NCBI RefSeq assembly: GCF_001981525.1 | Contig: NZ_MPSB01000005.1 | Location: 62,001 to 126,000, forward strand | Length of the DNA: 64,000 nucleotides | DNA from: Sphingomonas jeddahensis | GTDB taxonomy: Bacteria > Pseudomonadota > Alphaproteobacteria > Sphingomonadales > Sphingomonadaceae | Reading direction: 5' to 3' | Shown here: piece by piece, positions 52,361-61,264 of the stretch | Position numbering within the stretch: position 1 is the first letter of the stretch | Layout: each line of letters opens with the position of its first letter | The notes under the pieces: model-generated | Told to the model about the DNA's origin: nothing | The model's input: the letters and a program-made list of their open reading frames with translations, nothing else | Database searches by the model: none | Position numbers and translations under genes: made by a program

Positions 52361-52370
52361 AGTGTACCGA

Positions 52371-53729
52371 ATGCGCTACCTACCGCTCACCGACCATGAC
52401 CGCCGCGAGATGCTCGCCGTCATCGGCGCCGGCTCGATCGACGACCTCTTCGTAGACGTCCCCGAAGCCGCGCGCCTCTCCGGTCCGATCGCGGACCTCC
52501 CCGGCCACGCCAGCGAGCTCGCCGTCGAACGCCACATGACCAGGCTCGCGCGCCAGAACCTCTCCGCTGGCGAGGCGCCGTTCTTCCTCGGCTGCGGCGC
52601 CTATCGCCACCATGTCCCCGCCAGCGTCGATCACCTGATCCAGCGCGGCGAGTTCCTCACCGCCTATACGCCTTACCAGCCCGAGATCGCGCAGGGCACG
52701 CTGCAGATGCTGTTCGAATTCCAGACGCAGGTCGCGCGTCTGCTCGGGACGGATGTGGCGAATGCGTCGATGTACGACGGCTCGACGGCCTGCTGGGAAG
52801 CGATCGGCATGGCGCGTCGCATCACCAAGCGGGGCAAGGCGATCCTGTCGGGCGGCCTCCACCCGCATTACGTCTCGGTCGCGAAGACCATGGCAAAGTA
52901 CACCGGCGACGCGCTCGACGTGTCGCTGCCCGCCCTCACCGCCGAAACCGATCTCGACACGCTGATCGGCAAGATCGACGCCGATACCTCCTGCGTCGTC
53001 GTGCAATATCCCGACATCCTCGGCCGGATCGCCGACCTGACGCCGCTCGCCGACGCCTGCCACGCCAACAAGGCGCTGCTGATCGCCGTCGTCACCGAGC
53101 CGGTGGCGCTCGGCGCGATCAAATCGCCGGGCGAGATGGACGCCGACATCGTCGTCGGCGAGGGCCAGTCGATCGGCGTCGGCCTCCAGTTTGGCGGGCC
53201 GTATGTCGGCCTGTTCGGCTGCAAGGATAAATACGTCCGCCAGATGCCGGGCCGCCTCTGCGGCGAGACGGTGGACGCCGACGGTCGCCGCGGTTTCGTG
53301 CTGACGCTGTCGACCCGCGAGCAGCACATCCGCCGCGAAAAGGCGACTTCGAACATCTGCACCAACTCCGGCCTGTGTGCACTGGCCTTCTCGATCCACA
53401 TGACTTTGCTCGGCGAGGCCGGCCTGCGCGCGCTCGCCGCTGCCAATCACGCCGGCGCGGTGGCGGCGGCGGAGCGGCTCGCGAAGGTACCGGGCGTCGG
53501 TCTCGTGAACGACACATTCTTCAACGAATTCACGCTCGACCTCGGCCGCGAGGCGCGCCCGATCGTCCGCGCGCTCGCCGACAAGCAGATCCTCGCCGGC
53601 GTGTCGCTCGGCCGCCTCTACCCGGGCGAGGCAGCGCTGGAGAACGGCCTGGTGGTCGCGGTAACCGAAACAAGCACGCCTGAGGACGTCGAGGCGCTGG
53701 CCACCGCCCTTGAAGAAGCGCTGGCGTGA
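52371..53729 (+). CDS. gcvPA: Glycine dehydrogenase (decarboxylating) subunit 1
   Basis: N-terminal half of the split glycine decarboxylase (P protein). 452 residues: [58 protein letters not shown] and [14 protein letters not shown]. The PLP lysine lies in subunit 2. The ATG at 52371 follows the GGAGGAG provided by the upstream repeat. Confidence 0.96.
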   Translation: MRYLPLTDHDRREMLAVIGAGSIDDLFVDVPEAARLSGPIADLPGHASELAVERHMTRLARQNLSAGEAPFFLGCGAYRHHVPASVDHLIQRGEFLTAYTPYQPEIAQGTLQMLFEFQTQVARLLGTDVANASMYDGSTACWEAIGMARRITKRGKAILSGGLHPHYVSVAKTMAKYTGDALDVSLPALTAETDLDTLIGKIDADTSCVVVQYPDILGRIADLTPLADACHANKALLIAVVTEPVALGAIKSPGEMDADIVVGEGQSIGVGLQFGGPYVGLFGCKDKYVRQMPGRLCGETVDADGRRGFVLTLSTREQHIRREKATSNICTNSGLCALAFSIHMTLLGEAGLRALAAANHAGAVAAAERLAKVPGVGLVNDTFFNEFTLDLGREARPIVRALADKQILAGVSLGRLYPGEAALENGLVVAVTETSTPEDVEALATALEEALA

Positions 53730-53741
53730 CCTCAACCACTC

Positions 53742-53837
53742 CGTCATGCCGGGCTCGTCCCGGCATCCACCCGTCCTACATCCCAACGTCTGTTGGGTGC
53801 GCGGCACGGTGGGCCCCGGAACAAGCCCGGGGTGACG
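53742..53837. repeat. Palindromic repeat in the gcvPA-gcvPB gap
   Basis: Starts CGTCATGCCGGGCTCGTCCC and ends GGAACAAGCCCGGGGTGACG, forming an inverted element of the same family as 50247-50340 and 61721-61820. The rest of the gap (53838-54033) has short open frames in two phases, but nothing with a convincing start site or family; no gene is called there. Confidence 0.65.
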
Positions 53838-54033
53838 TCCGTCAGGCAAGCCCTTCAAATGTTGGAAAAGTCATGGTTTCCTCCCACCATGACCCCGCGC
53901 TTGCCGACTCCGATCACCGCCGTCCCCAACGCCCATCCGCGGCGTTGGAGAAAAACGCGCGATCGTCTCAACTTTCTCAACATTCGTTTTTTGCAATCGT
54001 CGCCCGCGGCGGCGTGGAAAGGTCTTTGACCCC

Positions 54034-55653
54034 ATGGCACTGAACCAGAGCGGCTGGCGCCCGACCACCCCGGAAAGCGGCAGCAACGCCCCCGCCACCT
54101 TCACCGGCAACAAGGCGCTGATGCTGGAGGAAGCGCTGATCTTCGAGATCGGCTCCACAGACACCACCGGCGTCGACTTTTCTGCTTCCCCGGCGAAGAC
54201 CGGGGCCCAGTCGGGGGACGTCGCAACTGGACCTCGGCCTTCGCCGGGGAACAAGTTGGGTGACCTGTTCCGCGCAAAGCCGATCGGCCTGCCCGGCCTC
54301 AGCGAGCCCGAGACGGTGCGCCACTACACCCGCCTCAGCCGGCAGAATTACGCTATCGACCTCGGCCTCTTCCCGCTCGGCTCGTGCACCATGAAGCACA
54401 ACCCGCGCCTGAACGAAAAGATGGCGCGTCTGCCGGGATTCGCCGACGTCCACCCGCTTCAGCCTGTCGACACGGTGCAGGGCGCGCTCGGCGTGATCCA
54501 CCAGCTTGCCGAATGGCTGGTGACGCTCACCGGCATGCACTCGGTTGCGATGAGCCCCAAGGCGGGTGCACATGGCGAGCTATGTGGAATCCTCGCGATC
54601 AAGGCCGCGCTCGAGAAGCGCGGCGAGGGGCACCGCAAGGTCGTGCTGGTTCCCGAAAGCGCGCACGGCACCAACCCCGCCACCGCAGCCTTTGCCGGTT
54701 TTGCGGTAGAGGACATTCCCGCAACGCCGGACGGGCGCGTCGATACCGAGGCATTGGTCGCGCGCCTCGGCCCCGATGTTGCGGGAGTGATGATCACCAA
54801 TCCCAACACCTGCGGTCTGTTCGAACGCGATCTGAAGGCGATTTCGGAGGCGGTCCACGCCGCCGGCGGTTACGTCTATTGTGACGGCGCGAACTTCAAC
54901 GCCATCGTTGGTCGCGTGCGGCCGGGCGATCTCGGCATCGACGCGATGCACATCAATCTGCACAAGACCTTCTCCACCCCGCACGGTGGCGGCGGCCCCG
55001 GTTCGGGTCCGGTCGTGTTCTCGGAGCGGCTGACACCCTTCGCCCCGCTTCCGTTCGTTGAGCGTTCAGACAGCGGCTTCCATCTGGTCGAGGAGGAAAC
55101 CGCCGGCGAGCACCACGCCGACAGCTTCGGCCGCATGACTGCCTTCCACGGCCAGATGGGCATGTTTACGCGAGCCCTCACGTACATTCTCTCCCATGGC
55201 GCCGATGGCCTGCGTCAGGTCGCCGAGGATGCGGTGCTCAACGCCAACTACGTGCTGCGCTCGCTTGAGGATGTGCTCGACGCACCTTTCGCGAAGAGCG
55301 GCCCGTGCATGCACGAGGCGATCTTCTCCGACGAGGGCTTCCCCGAAGGCTTCACGACGATCGACGTCGCCAAGGCGCTGATCGACGAGGGTTTCCACCC
55401 GATGACGATGTACTTTCCGCTCGTGGTCCACGGCGCGATGCTGGTGGAGCCCACGGAAACTGAGTCCAGGGCGGCTCTGGACCAGTTCATCGGTGCGCTG
55501 CGTTCGGTCGCGGAGCGCGCAAAGGCAGGTGACGCCACACTCAAGACCGCACCGCATTTCGCCCCGCGCAGCCGGCTCGACGAGACGCTCGCGGCACGTA
55601 AGCCCAAGCTCGTGTGGCGCGAGCCGGTGGTGGCCAGCGAGGCGGCGGAATAA
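54034..55653 (+). CDS. gcvPB: Glycine dehydrogenase (decarboxylating) subunit 2
   Basis: C-terminal half of the split P protein, carrying the PLP lysine Lys311 in HINLHKTFSTPHGGGGPGSG. 539 residues. Other motifs: LSRQNYAIDLGLFPLGSCTM, GILAIKAALEKRGEGHR, and GFHPMTMYFPLVVHGAMLVE as a variant near the C-terminus. Residues about 51-73 (FSASPAKTGAQSGDVATGPR and the next few) are encoded by a palindromic repeat and do not look like family sequence, so the N-terminal linker is extended by about 22 residues. Confidence 0.95.
   Translation: MALNQSGWRPTTPESGSNAPATFTGNKALMLEEALIFEIGSTDTTGVDFSASPAKTGAQSGDVATGPRPSPGNKLGDLFRAKPIGLPGLSEPETVRHYTRLSRQNYAIDLGLFPLGSCTMKHNPRLNEKMARLPGFADVHPLQPVDTVQGALGVIHQLAEWLVTLTGMHSVAMSPKAGAHGELCGILAIKAALEKRGEGHRKVVLVPESAHGTNPATAAFAGFAVEDIPATPDGRVDTEALVARLGPDVAGVMITNPNTCGLFERDLKAISEAVHAAGGYVYCDGANFNAIVGRVRPGDLGIDAMHINLHKTFSTPHGGGGPGSGPVVFSERLTPFAPLPFVERSDSGFHLVEEETAGEHHADSFGRMTAFHGQMGMFTRALTYILSHGADGLRQVAEDAVLNANYVLRSLEDVLDAPFAKSGPCMHEAIFSDEGFPEGFTTIDVAKALIDEGFHPMTMYFPLVVHGAMLVEPTETESRAALDQFIGALRSVAERAKAGDATLKTAPHFAPRSRLDETLAARKPKLVWREPVVASEAAE
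54186..54251. repeat. Palindromic repeat inside the gcvPB coding sequence
   Basis: Two 26-base arms, 54186-54211 and 54226-54251, are inverted copies matching at 23 of 26 positions; they begin and end TTCCCCGGCGAAG / CTTCGCCGGGGAA. The element is 66 bases long, exactly 22 codons, and keeps the gcvPB frame open. Sequences of this kind are common between genes in sphingomonads; here one sits within an essential-pathway enzyme gene. Confidence 0.8.
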
Positions 55654-55964
55654 TGCGCGGGCGCGTGGCGCTGGCGGGGCTCACCGGCCTTGTCGGCGGC
55701 GCCACGCTCGAACTGCTGCTCGCGCTCGCCTTTGTGTATCTTTGGTTCACGGTGCTGAAGCTGCCAGCGTTCAACGGCGATCCGAAGCCCGGCATCACGA
55801 TGCTCGGCGGGGTCGTCCCGATTTCAACGGCGTTAGGCGCACTGGTCGGCGCGGTCGGCGTGGTGCGCCGCGCCAAGGCCGGGCACCCGCTGCGCGCGTG
55901 GCTGGCAACATTCGCCGGCGCGCTGGTGGTCGCGCTGGCTGGTCTCGCGATGATCGTTGCTTGA
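55653..55964 (+). CDS. Small membrane protein coupled to gcvPB (103 aa)
   Basis: 103 residues with about three hydrophobic segments: GLTGLVGGATLELLLALAFV, GITMLGGVVPISTALGALVG, and WLATFAGALVVALAGLAMIV. The ATG shares a base with the gcvPB stop (TAATG), so it is translationally coupled to glycine cleavage. No family recognised. Confidence 0.7.
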   Translation: MRGRVALAGLTGLVGGATLELLLALAFVYLWFTVLKLPAFNGDPKPGITMLGGVVPISTALGALVGAVGVVRRAKAGHPLRAWLATFAGALVVALAGLAMIVA

Positions 55965-56088
55965 TGACGGTTCCTGCTCCGGCGCCATGCCTGCGAGCGG
56001 TCTCATTCACACCATCAACCGCGATCATCCCTGCCAAGCGCGGAAGGCCAATCGTCACAACCTGATCGATGCCACTCGGCGCGCGGTC

Positions 56089-57825
56089 TCATGTGTCGAC
56101 CCCGTCCGGATACGGCGAAGGGCCACCGTCCGCGATGAAGCGATCGATGCGGCTCTCCAGCACCGGCAGCGGCACGCTTCCGAGGCTGAGCACGGTGTCA
56201 TGGAAGTGGCGGATGTCGAACTTCTCGCCCAGCGCCTTTTCCGCCTTTGCCCGCGCCCTCTGGATGGCAAGCTGGCCGATGTAGTAGCTCAGCGCTTGCC
56301 CGGGCCAGCCAATGTAGCGATCGACTTCGGTGGTGATCTCATGCTCGCTGAGCGCGGTGTTTTCGCGGAAATATTGTAGCGCCTGCTCGCGGCTCCATCC
56401 CTTGGCGTGAATGCCGGTGTCGATCACCAGCCGCGCCGCCCGCCACGCCTGATAGGACAGCATGCCGAACCGCTCATATGGCGTACGATAGAAGTCCATC
56501 TCGTCGCCAAGCCGCTCGGTATAGAGCGCCCAGCCTTCGCCGAACGCCGAGATATAGCTGTTGCGGCGGAACGGCTTCAGTGTCTTGTTCTCGATCGACA
56601 GCGGCATCTGGAATGCATGGCCCGGCGCGCTTTCATGCAGCGTCAGCGCCGGCAGCTGAAATAGCGGTCGCGAAGGCAGGTCGTAGGTGTTGACCAGATA
56701 CGTCCCCGGCCCGCCACGCCCGGCCGTGTAGAAGGGCGCGATATCCGGCGGCACCTCGATGATTGCGAAGCGCTGGCGCGGCAGCCGCCCGAACCACTTG
56801 CCCGCCATCGCGTCGAAGCGCTTGGCGTGCCATGCTGCCTCTTTCATCAGCTCGTCGGCGGTCTTCGGGTAGAATTGCGGGTCCGTGCGAAGGAAGTGGA
56901 GGAACGCCGGCAGGTCGCCGTCGAACTTCGCGTCGTTCTTCACCTTCTCCATCTCGGCGCGGATCTTGGCGATCTCGGCGAGGCCGAGTGCGTGGATTGC
57001 GTCCGGCGTCAAGTCCAGGGTGGTGAAGGCACGGATCCGGCTGCGGTAATAGGCCGGACCGTTCTGGTAACGCTCGGCGGCGAGATTGTCGGTGAGCTTG
57101 GGCCAGTACTGGGTGCGCAGAAAAGCGAGCAGCGTCTTGTGCGCTGGGATGATCTGCTCGGCGATGATCGTGCGCGCTTGCGCCTGCAGGGCGGCGCGTC
57201 GATTGGCGGGGATCGACGCGGGCAGTTTGGCGAACGGCTCGTAGTAGATCACCTTTGTCGGATCGCTCGCTGTAGCGATCGTCTCCACCGCCTTGTCGCG
57301 GCCGGTCATGATCACCGCCGGAGGGGTGAAGCCGCGCTTCAGCCCAGCGCGCATATTGTCCGTGTTCTGTGCCAGGTATCGGGGCACGTCACCCAGCCAC
57401 GTCAAGTAGCGGCGATAGTCCGACTCGCCACCGGCGATGGTGCGCTGCGCGGCATAATGCAGGTCGGACCAGAAGGCGCTGTCGCCATTCAGCGGCTTTT
57501 CCCACTCGCGGAACCGCTCCTCGTCCACCTGCGCCGCGATCTGCGCACGATAGACTTGCCAGTCGGTCAGCGCGTCCGGCGACAGCCGCTTGGTATCGAT
57601 CGCGTCAAGCTTCGCCAGCGTCCCCTTCCAATAAGCGAGCCGCCGTGCATGCGCCTCGGCGGACACGTCCGGAAGGTGGTCGTCCACCGTGCCCGGTGGA
57701 TTGTCGGCGATTCCCTCCTGTTGACGCCAGGCCCATTCCGCCCGCCAGATTGCGTCAAAGGCGGTATCGGCCGGGGCAGGGGCGGCGGCAGTGGCGACAA
57801 GGGCCAGCGGAGCAAAGAGGCGCAT
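56089..57825 (-). CDS. DUF885 family protein (probable exported metallopeptidase-like)
   Basis: 578 residues from the ATG at 57823-57825. Short signal peptide (RLFAPLALVATAAAPAPADT). The DUF885 core contains LTLHESAPGHAFQMPLS with an HExxxGH-like metal site, then GEGWALYTERLGDEM and the C-terminal PGQALSYYIGQLAIQRARAK. DUF885 proteins are distant relatives of M2/M32-type zinc carboxypeptidases. Role unknown. Confidence 0.88.
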   Translation of the reverse strand: MRLFAPLALVATAAAPAPADTAFDAIWRAEWAWRQQEGIADNPPGTVDDHLPDVSAEAHARRLAYWKGTLAKLDAIDTKRLSPDALTDWQVYRAQIAAQVDEERFREWEKPLNGDSAFWSDLHYAAQRTIAGGESDYRRYLTWLGDVPRYLAQNTDNMRAGLKRGFTPPAVIMTGRDKAVETIATASDPTKVIYYEPFAKLPASIPANRRAALQAQARTIIAEQIIPAHKTLLAFLRTQYWPKLTDNLAAERYQNGPAYYRSRIRAFTTLDLTPDAIHALGLAEIAKIRAEMEKVKNDAKFDGDLPAFLHFLRTDPQFYPKTADELMKEAAWHAKRFDAMAGKWFGRLPRQRFAIIEVPPDIAPFYTAGRGGPGTYLVNTYDLPSRPLFQLPALTLHESAPGHAFQMPLSIENKTLKPFRRNSYISAFGEGWALYTERLGDEMDFYRTPYERFGMLSYQAWRAARLVIDTGIHAKGWSREQALQYFRENTALSEHEITTEVDRYIGWPGQALSYYIGQLAIQRARAKAEKALGEKFDIRHFHDTVLSLGSVPLPVLESRIDRFIADGGPSPYPDGVDT

Positions 57826-57863
57826 GACCCCTTTGGTGGCCGAACCAGCTGCCGCCTTCAACC

Positions 57864-58775
57864 CTACGTTATAGCTCGCTCGGTTCCATGCCGCCGCCGA
57901 ACATGCTCCCGCCACACGATATAGAGACCGGAGGCGACGATCACCGGCGCGCCGACCCACGTGCTCGCCACCGGCAGCGTGGCAAAAACGAGCCAGCCAA
58001 ACAGGGTTGCCCAAAGCAACGCGGTATAATCCATCGGCACGACAAGGCTGACGTCGCCGAGTTGTAGCGATCGCGTCATTGCGATCTGCGCCGCGCCGCC
58101 GAGTAGCCCGATGCCGAGCAGCAGCGCCCAGACGAGCGGCGGATGCGGCTGCGCGACCATCATGTAGAAAGGCGCGAGCGGCACCATCGACAGCACCGAG
58201 AACCAGAACACCGTCGTCAGTCCCGCCTCCGTCTTACCGATCGTGCGCAGCAGGATGGAGATGCACGCGGTGCAAAAGGCCGCGCCAAGCCCGGTCGCGA
58301 TGCCCAACGGCGGGATATGCCCGCTGCCGGGTTGGGTGACGATGATGACGCCCACGAACCCCGTCAGCACCGCGGCCCAGCGCCGCCACCCGGTCGCCTC
58401 GTGCAGCACCAGCGCGCCGAGCACCGTAGCGAAGATCGGCATGGAGAAGCCGAGCGTCGTCGCTTCGGCAAGCGGCAGCAGCAGCAGGGTCCAGAAGGTA
58501 AGCGACATGGCAGTGAGGCCAACCACGCAGCGCACGATATGGGCGCCGAACCGCCTGGTCCGGAGCGAGCCGAAGCCCGGCCCCCCACCAACGATGCTGC
58601 CGACCAGCAACGCCGCCCCGAACTGCCGCCAGAACAGGATCTCGCCGAGCGAGGCGCCGCGCGCCTCGACGAGCTTGATCCCGACATTCATGGTGGCGAA
58701 TAGCGCGACTGATGTGAGGCGCAGGCCGATGGCGTGCGACAGGGACTCGGAGCTGCCCGGCATGAGCCCGCGCAT
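57864..58775 (-). CDS. DMT superfamily transporter (EamA family)
   Basis: About 300 residues with ten predicted transmembrane helices in two EamA repeats: LTSVALFATMNVGIKLVEAR, FSMPIFATVLGALVLHEATG, and in the second half VPMDYTALLWATLFGWLVFA. Probably a small-metabolite exporter. The start is uncertain: ATGs at 58775 and 58763 are both reasonable, since helix 1 begins just after. Confidence 0.85.
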   Translation of the reverse strand: MRGLMPGSSESLSHAIGLRLTSVALFATMNVGIKLVEARGASLGEILFWRQFGAALLVGSIVGGGPGFGSLRTRRFGAHIVRCVVGLTAMSLTFWTLLLLPLAEATTLGFSMPIFATVLGALVLHEATGWRRWAAVLTGFVGVIIVTQPGSGHIPPLGIATGLGAAFCTACISILLRTIGKTEAGLTTVFWFSVLSMVPLAPFYMMVAQPHPPLVWALLLGIGLLGGAAQIAMTRSLQLGDVSLVVPMDYTALLWATLFGWLVFATLPVASTWVGAPVIVASGLYIVWREHVRRRHGTERAIT

Positions 58776-59103
58776 ATGGGAGCCGTGCCGCTGGGGAAAC
58801 CGTCTTATCGGCAGCAGCACGATCTTTCTTTGCCGAGCGCGGGCTTACGTGCGGTTCGCTGAGCCGACCTGACGATTGTCGGGGATTGCTCCGAGTCGGC
58901 GCAAAACAACCGTAAAGGCTGACCGCTCTTCAGCGACAATGGTAATAGTGACGCTCGTAGCAGTCATATTGGCTCTCCTGATCGAAGCCTTGCGGCTGTC
59001 AGCGAGTGTCGATCACCTGAGCCGAACAGCGCAACGAACGTTTGCTCCGGTTTGGATCCATGAGCGACTTTCCGCGACTCGCGCGAGAACGTATAAGGAA
59101 CAA
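58776..59103. other. Gap upstream of the Cas5-like gene
   Basis: No independent gene is called. The plus frame continuous with the Cas5-like gene is open from 58876. It contains an ATG at 58939 followed by a hydrophobic run (VIVTLVAVILALLIEALRL), which would give a membrane-anchored form of the protein, but without a good ribosome binding site. No CRISPR repeats, leader-like A/T-rich tract or remnant of another cas gene was recognised. Confidence 0.4.
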
Positions 59104-59676
59104 ATGGGTGCTGAGACGTCGGTAAAGGTGGTTGTGAGAGGCGAGAGCGCTTGCTTTCCACGACCGGAGTTTCGCCGTGATCAGATCTCCTACGACGTGC
59201 TCACCCCGGCATCGGCGCGCGGAATTCTCGATCGCATTCACTGGCGTCCGGCAATACGCTGGGTTGTTACATCGATCGCCGTGCTCAAACCTATTGCTTT
59301 CGCCGAGAAGGAGAGCGCCGCTACTGGCGGCCGGGCGGTTGTTCTACGGGACGTCGCCTATGTTATCGAGGCGCGCTTCGACATGACCTCCCGCGCTGGC
59401 CCCCTCGATGAGGCCGCACGGCACCGTGGGATGTTCAAGCGTCGCCTGAGAGCCGGCGCAACGGTGTATCTGGGGAGCGATTGCCATCCAGCGGAGGCCA
59501 TTCTGTTCGATGAAGCCGGTGAGGGCGGAACCCCGATCCCCTCGACGCGCGACCTGGGCTGGATGGTGTATGAGGCAGACTATGAGGACCGAGGACGTTT
59601 GCGCTTCTTCCGAGCCGAGCTGATCGACGGCGTCGTTTCGGTACCGCTCCCTGGTAGCTCGCAACTCTACGGATAG
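59104..59676 (+). CDS. Orphan Cas5d (type I-C Cas5)-like protein
   Basis: 190 residues with clear Cas5d/Cas5c signatures: ACFPRPEFRRDQISYDVLTP, ASARGILDRIHWRPAIRWVV, VVLRDVAYVIEARFDMTSRA and TRDLGWMVYEADY with RFFRAELIDGVVSVP. In type I-C systems this protein cuts pre-crRNA and caps Cascade. At the Tyr46 position of Bacillus halodurans Cas5d it has His46, and the catalytic Lys-His pair is Arg106-His107. The segment between LKPIAF and VVLRDV is shorter than usual. No other cas gene or array is in the window. The ATG at 59104 has AAGGAA just upstream; a longer start at 58939 would add a membrane segment. Intact, so possibly repurposed. Confidence 0.8.
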   Translation: MGAETSVKVVVRGESACFPRPEFRRDQISYDVLTPASARGILDRIHWRPAIRWVVTSIAVLKPIAFAEKESAATGGRAVVLRDVAYVIEARFDMTSRAGPLDEAARHRGMFKRRLRAGATVYLGSDCHPAEAILFDEAGEGGTPIPSTRDLGWMVYEADYEDRGRLRFFRAELIDGVVSVPLPGSSQLYG

Positions 59677-59728
59677 TCTCGCATGTCGTGCTTGGCATCC
59701 GGCCCATCGCCCCGCTATCCGCACGCGC

Positions 59729-61264
59729 ATGATCAAGCATGCGCTCCCCGTCACCCGCGAGGCGGATTTTGCCGCCTGGTACCAGGCCGTCATCACCGAA
59801 GCCGACCTCGCCGAGGAATCGGGCGTGCGCGGCTGCATGGTCATCCGGCCATGGGGCTATGGCATCTGGGAGCGGATCCAGCGCTTGCTCGACGATCGCA
59901 TCAAGGCGACCGGGCACGAGAATTGCTACTTCCCGTTGTTCATCCCGCTTTCCTATTTCGAGAAGGAAGCCGAGCACGTCGAGGGCTTTGCCAAGGAGAT
60001 GGCGGTCGTCACGCACCATCGGCTCGTCGCCGACGGCGAGGGCGGGCTGGTGCCCGATCCCGAAGCCAAGCTGGAGGAGCCGCTGGTCATCCGGCCGACC
60101 AGCGAGACGGTGATCGGCACCGCCTTTGCGCGCTGGGTGCAATCGTGGCGCGATCTGCCGGTGCTGATCAACCAATGGGCCAATGTCGTGCGCTGGGAAA
60201 TGCGCACGCGCATGTTCCTGCGCACCGCCGAGTTCCTGTGGCAGGAGGGGCATACCGCGCACGCCAACGCGGAGGAGGCGCGCGAGGAAACGCTCAAGAT
60301 GCTCGAGGTCTATCGCGAGCTGGCCGAAGATTGTCTCGCGCTGCCGGTGATCGCGGGCGAGAAGCCGGAGAATGAGCGCTTTCCCGGCGCCGTCGCGACC
60401 TATTCGATCGAAGCGATGATGCAGGACGGCAAAGCGCTCCAGGCGGGCACCAGCCACTTCCTCGGCACCAATTTCGCGCATGCCCAGAATATCCGTTTCC
60501 AGAATGCCAACGGGGAACTGGAATTCGCCAACACGACGAGCTGGGGCGTCTCGACCCGCATGATCGGCGGCGTGATCATGGTGCATGGCGACGACGACGG
60601 GCTGCGCGTGCCGCCGCGCATCGCGCCGTGGCAGGTGGTGATCGTGCCGATGCTGCGCGACAAGCCCGAGGACGCGGAGCTCATCGATTATTGCAAGGCG
60701 TTGCAGGCCGACCTGGCGAAGCAGAGCGCGCTGGGCGAGCCGGTGCGCGCGCTGCTTGATCTCAAGCCCGCGAAGGCGGCAACCAAGCGCTGGGGCTGGG
60801 TGAAGAAGGGTGCGCCGATCATTGTCGAGGTGGGCCCACGCGACATGGCCGGCGGCAACGTCTCGGTTGTGCGCCGCGATCGACTGTATCGCGAGGATGG
60901 CAAGCTCGACAGCGCGATCCTTGGCCGCGATGCGTTCGTGGGCGACGTCGCGGACATGATCGCGGACGTTCAGGCGCAGCTGTTCGCCGACGCCGATGCG
61001 CGGTTGAAGAGCAACATCGCGCCAGTCGACGACTGGGCAACGATCGAGGCGATGTTCGCCGATAGCGCCGCCAAGCCGGGCTGGTTCGACGTTGCCTGGT
61101 CGCGCCCGACCGGTGCCGAACTCGACAAGGTGGTGGAGCGACTGAAGGCGCTGAAGCTCACCATCCGCAATGCGCCGATGGGCCAGACCGGGCATCCGGG
61201 CGCGGCATGCATCTTCACCGGCGCGCCGGCGGTCGAGCGCGTGCTGATCGGGCGGTCCTACTGA
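59729..61264 (+). CDS. proS: Prolyl-tRNA synthetase (archaeal/eukaryote-like type)
   Basis: Charges tRNA-Pro. 511 residues of the ProS type without a large editing insertion: MIKHALPVTREADFAAWYQA, RGCMVIRPWGYGIWERIQ, PLVIRPTSETVIG (motif 2 region), EFLWQEGHTAHANAEEA and DGKALQAGTSHFLGTNFA. A C-terminal extension follows, ending APAVERVLIGRSY. This form is shorter and different from the long E. coli type. Downstream of the Cas5-like gene on the same strand by 52 bases; the stop overlaps the next ATG. Confidence 0.95.
   Translation: MIKHALPVTREADFAAWYQAVITEADLAEESGVRGCMVIRPWGYGIWERIQRLLDDRIKATGHENCYFPLFIPLSYFEKEAEHVEGFAKEMAVVTHHRLVADGEGGLVPDPEAKLEEPLVIRPTSETVIGTAFARWVQSWRDLPVLINQWANVVRWEMRTRMFLRTAEFLWQEGHTAHANAEEAREETLKMLEVYRELAEDCLALPVIAGEKPENERFPGAVATYSIEAMMQDGKALQAGTSHFLGTNFAHAQNIRFQNANGELEFANTTSWGVSTRMIGGVIMVHGDDDGLRVPPRIAPWQVVIVPMLRDKPEDAELIDYCKALQADLAKQSALGEPVRALLDLKPAKAATKRWGWVKKGAPIIVEVGPRDMAGGNVSVVRRDRLYREDGKLDSAILGRDAFVGDVADMIADVQAQLFADADARLKSNIAPVDDWATIEAMFADSAAKPGWFDVAWSRPTGAELDKVVERLKALKLTIRNAPMGQTGHPGAACIFTGAPAVERVLIGRSY

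Noticed and set aside
53793-54029. Small ORF between gcvPA and gcvPB
   Set aside because: It begins in a palindromic repeat, has no ribosome binding site and competes with another frame; no family resemblance.
58820-59103. Possible CRISPR array or leader next to the Cas5-like gene
   Set aside because: No repeated 28-37 base unit with spacers is present here or elsewhere in the window; the stretch is unique sequence.
38157-59676. A CRISPR-associated transposon combining the Tn7-like element with Cas5
   Set aside because: The Cas5-like gene lies 12 kb outside the transposon tips with housekeeping genes between, and the element itself has no cas genes or repeats.
59729-61264. proS as a recently transferred gene because it is of the archaeal/eukaryote-like type
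   Set aside because: I recall this type from other sphingomonads, and base and codon use look like the neighbours, so there is no sign of recent transfer.
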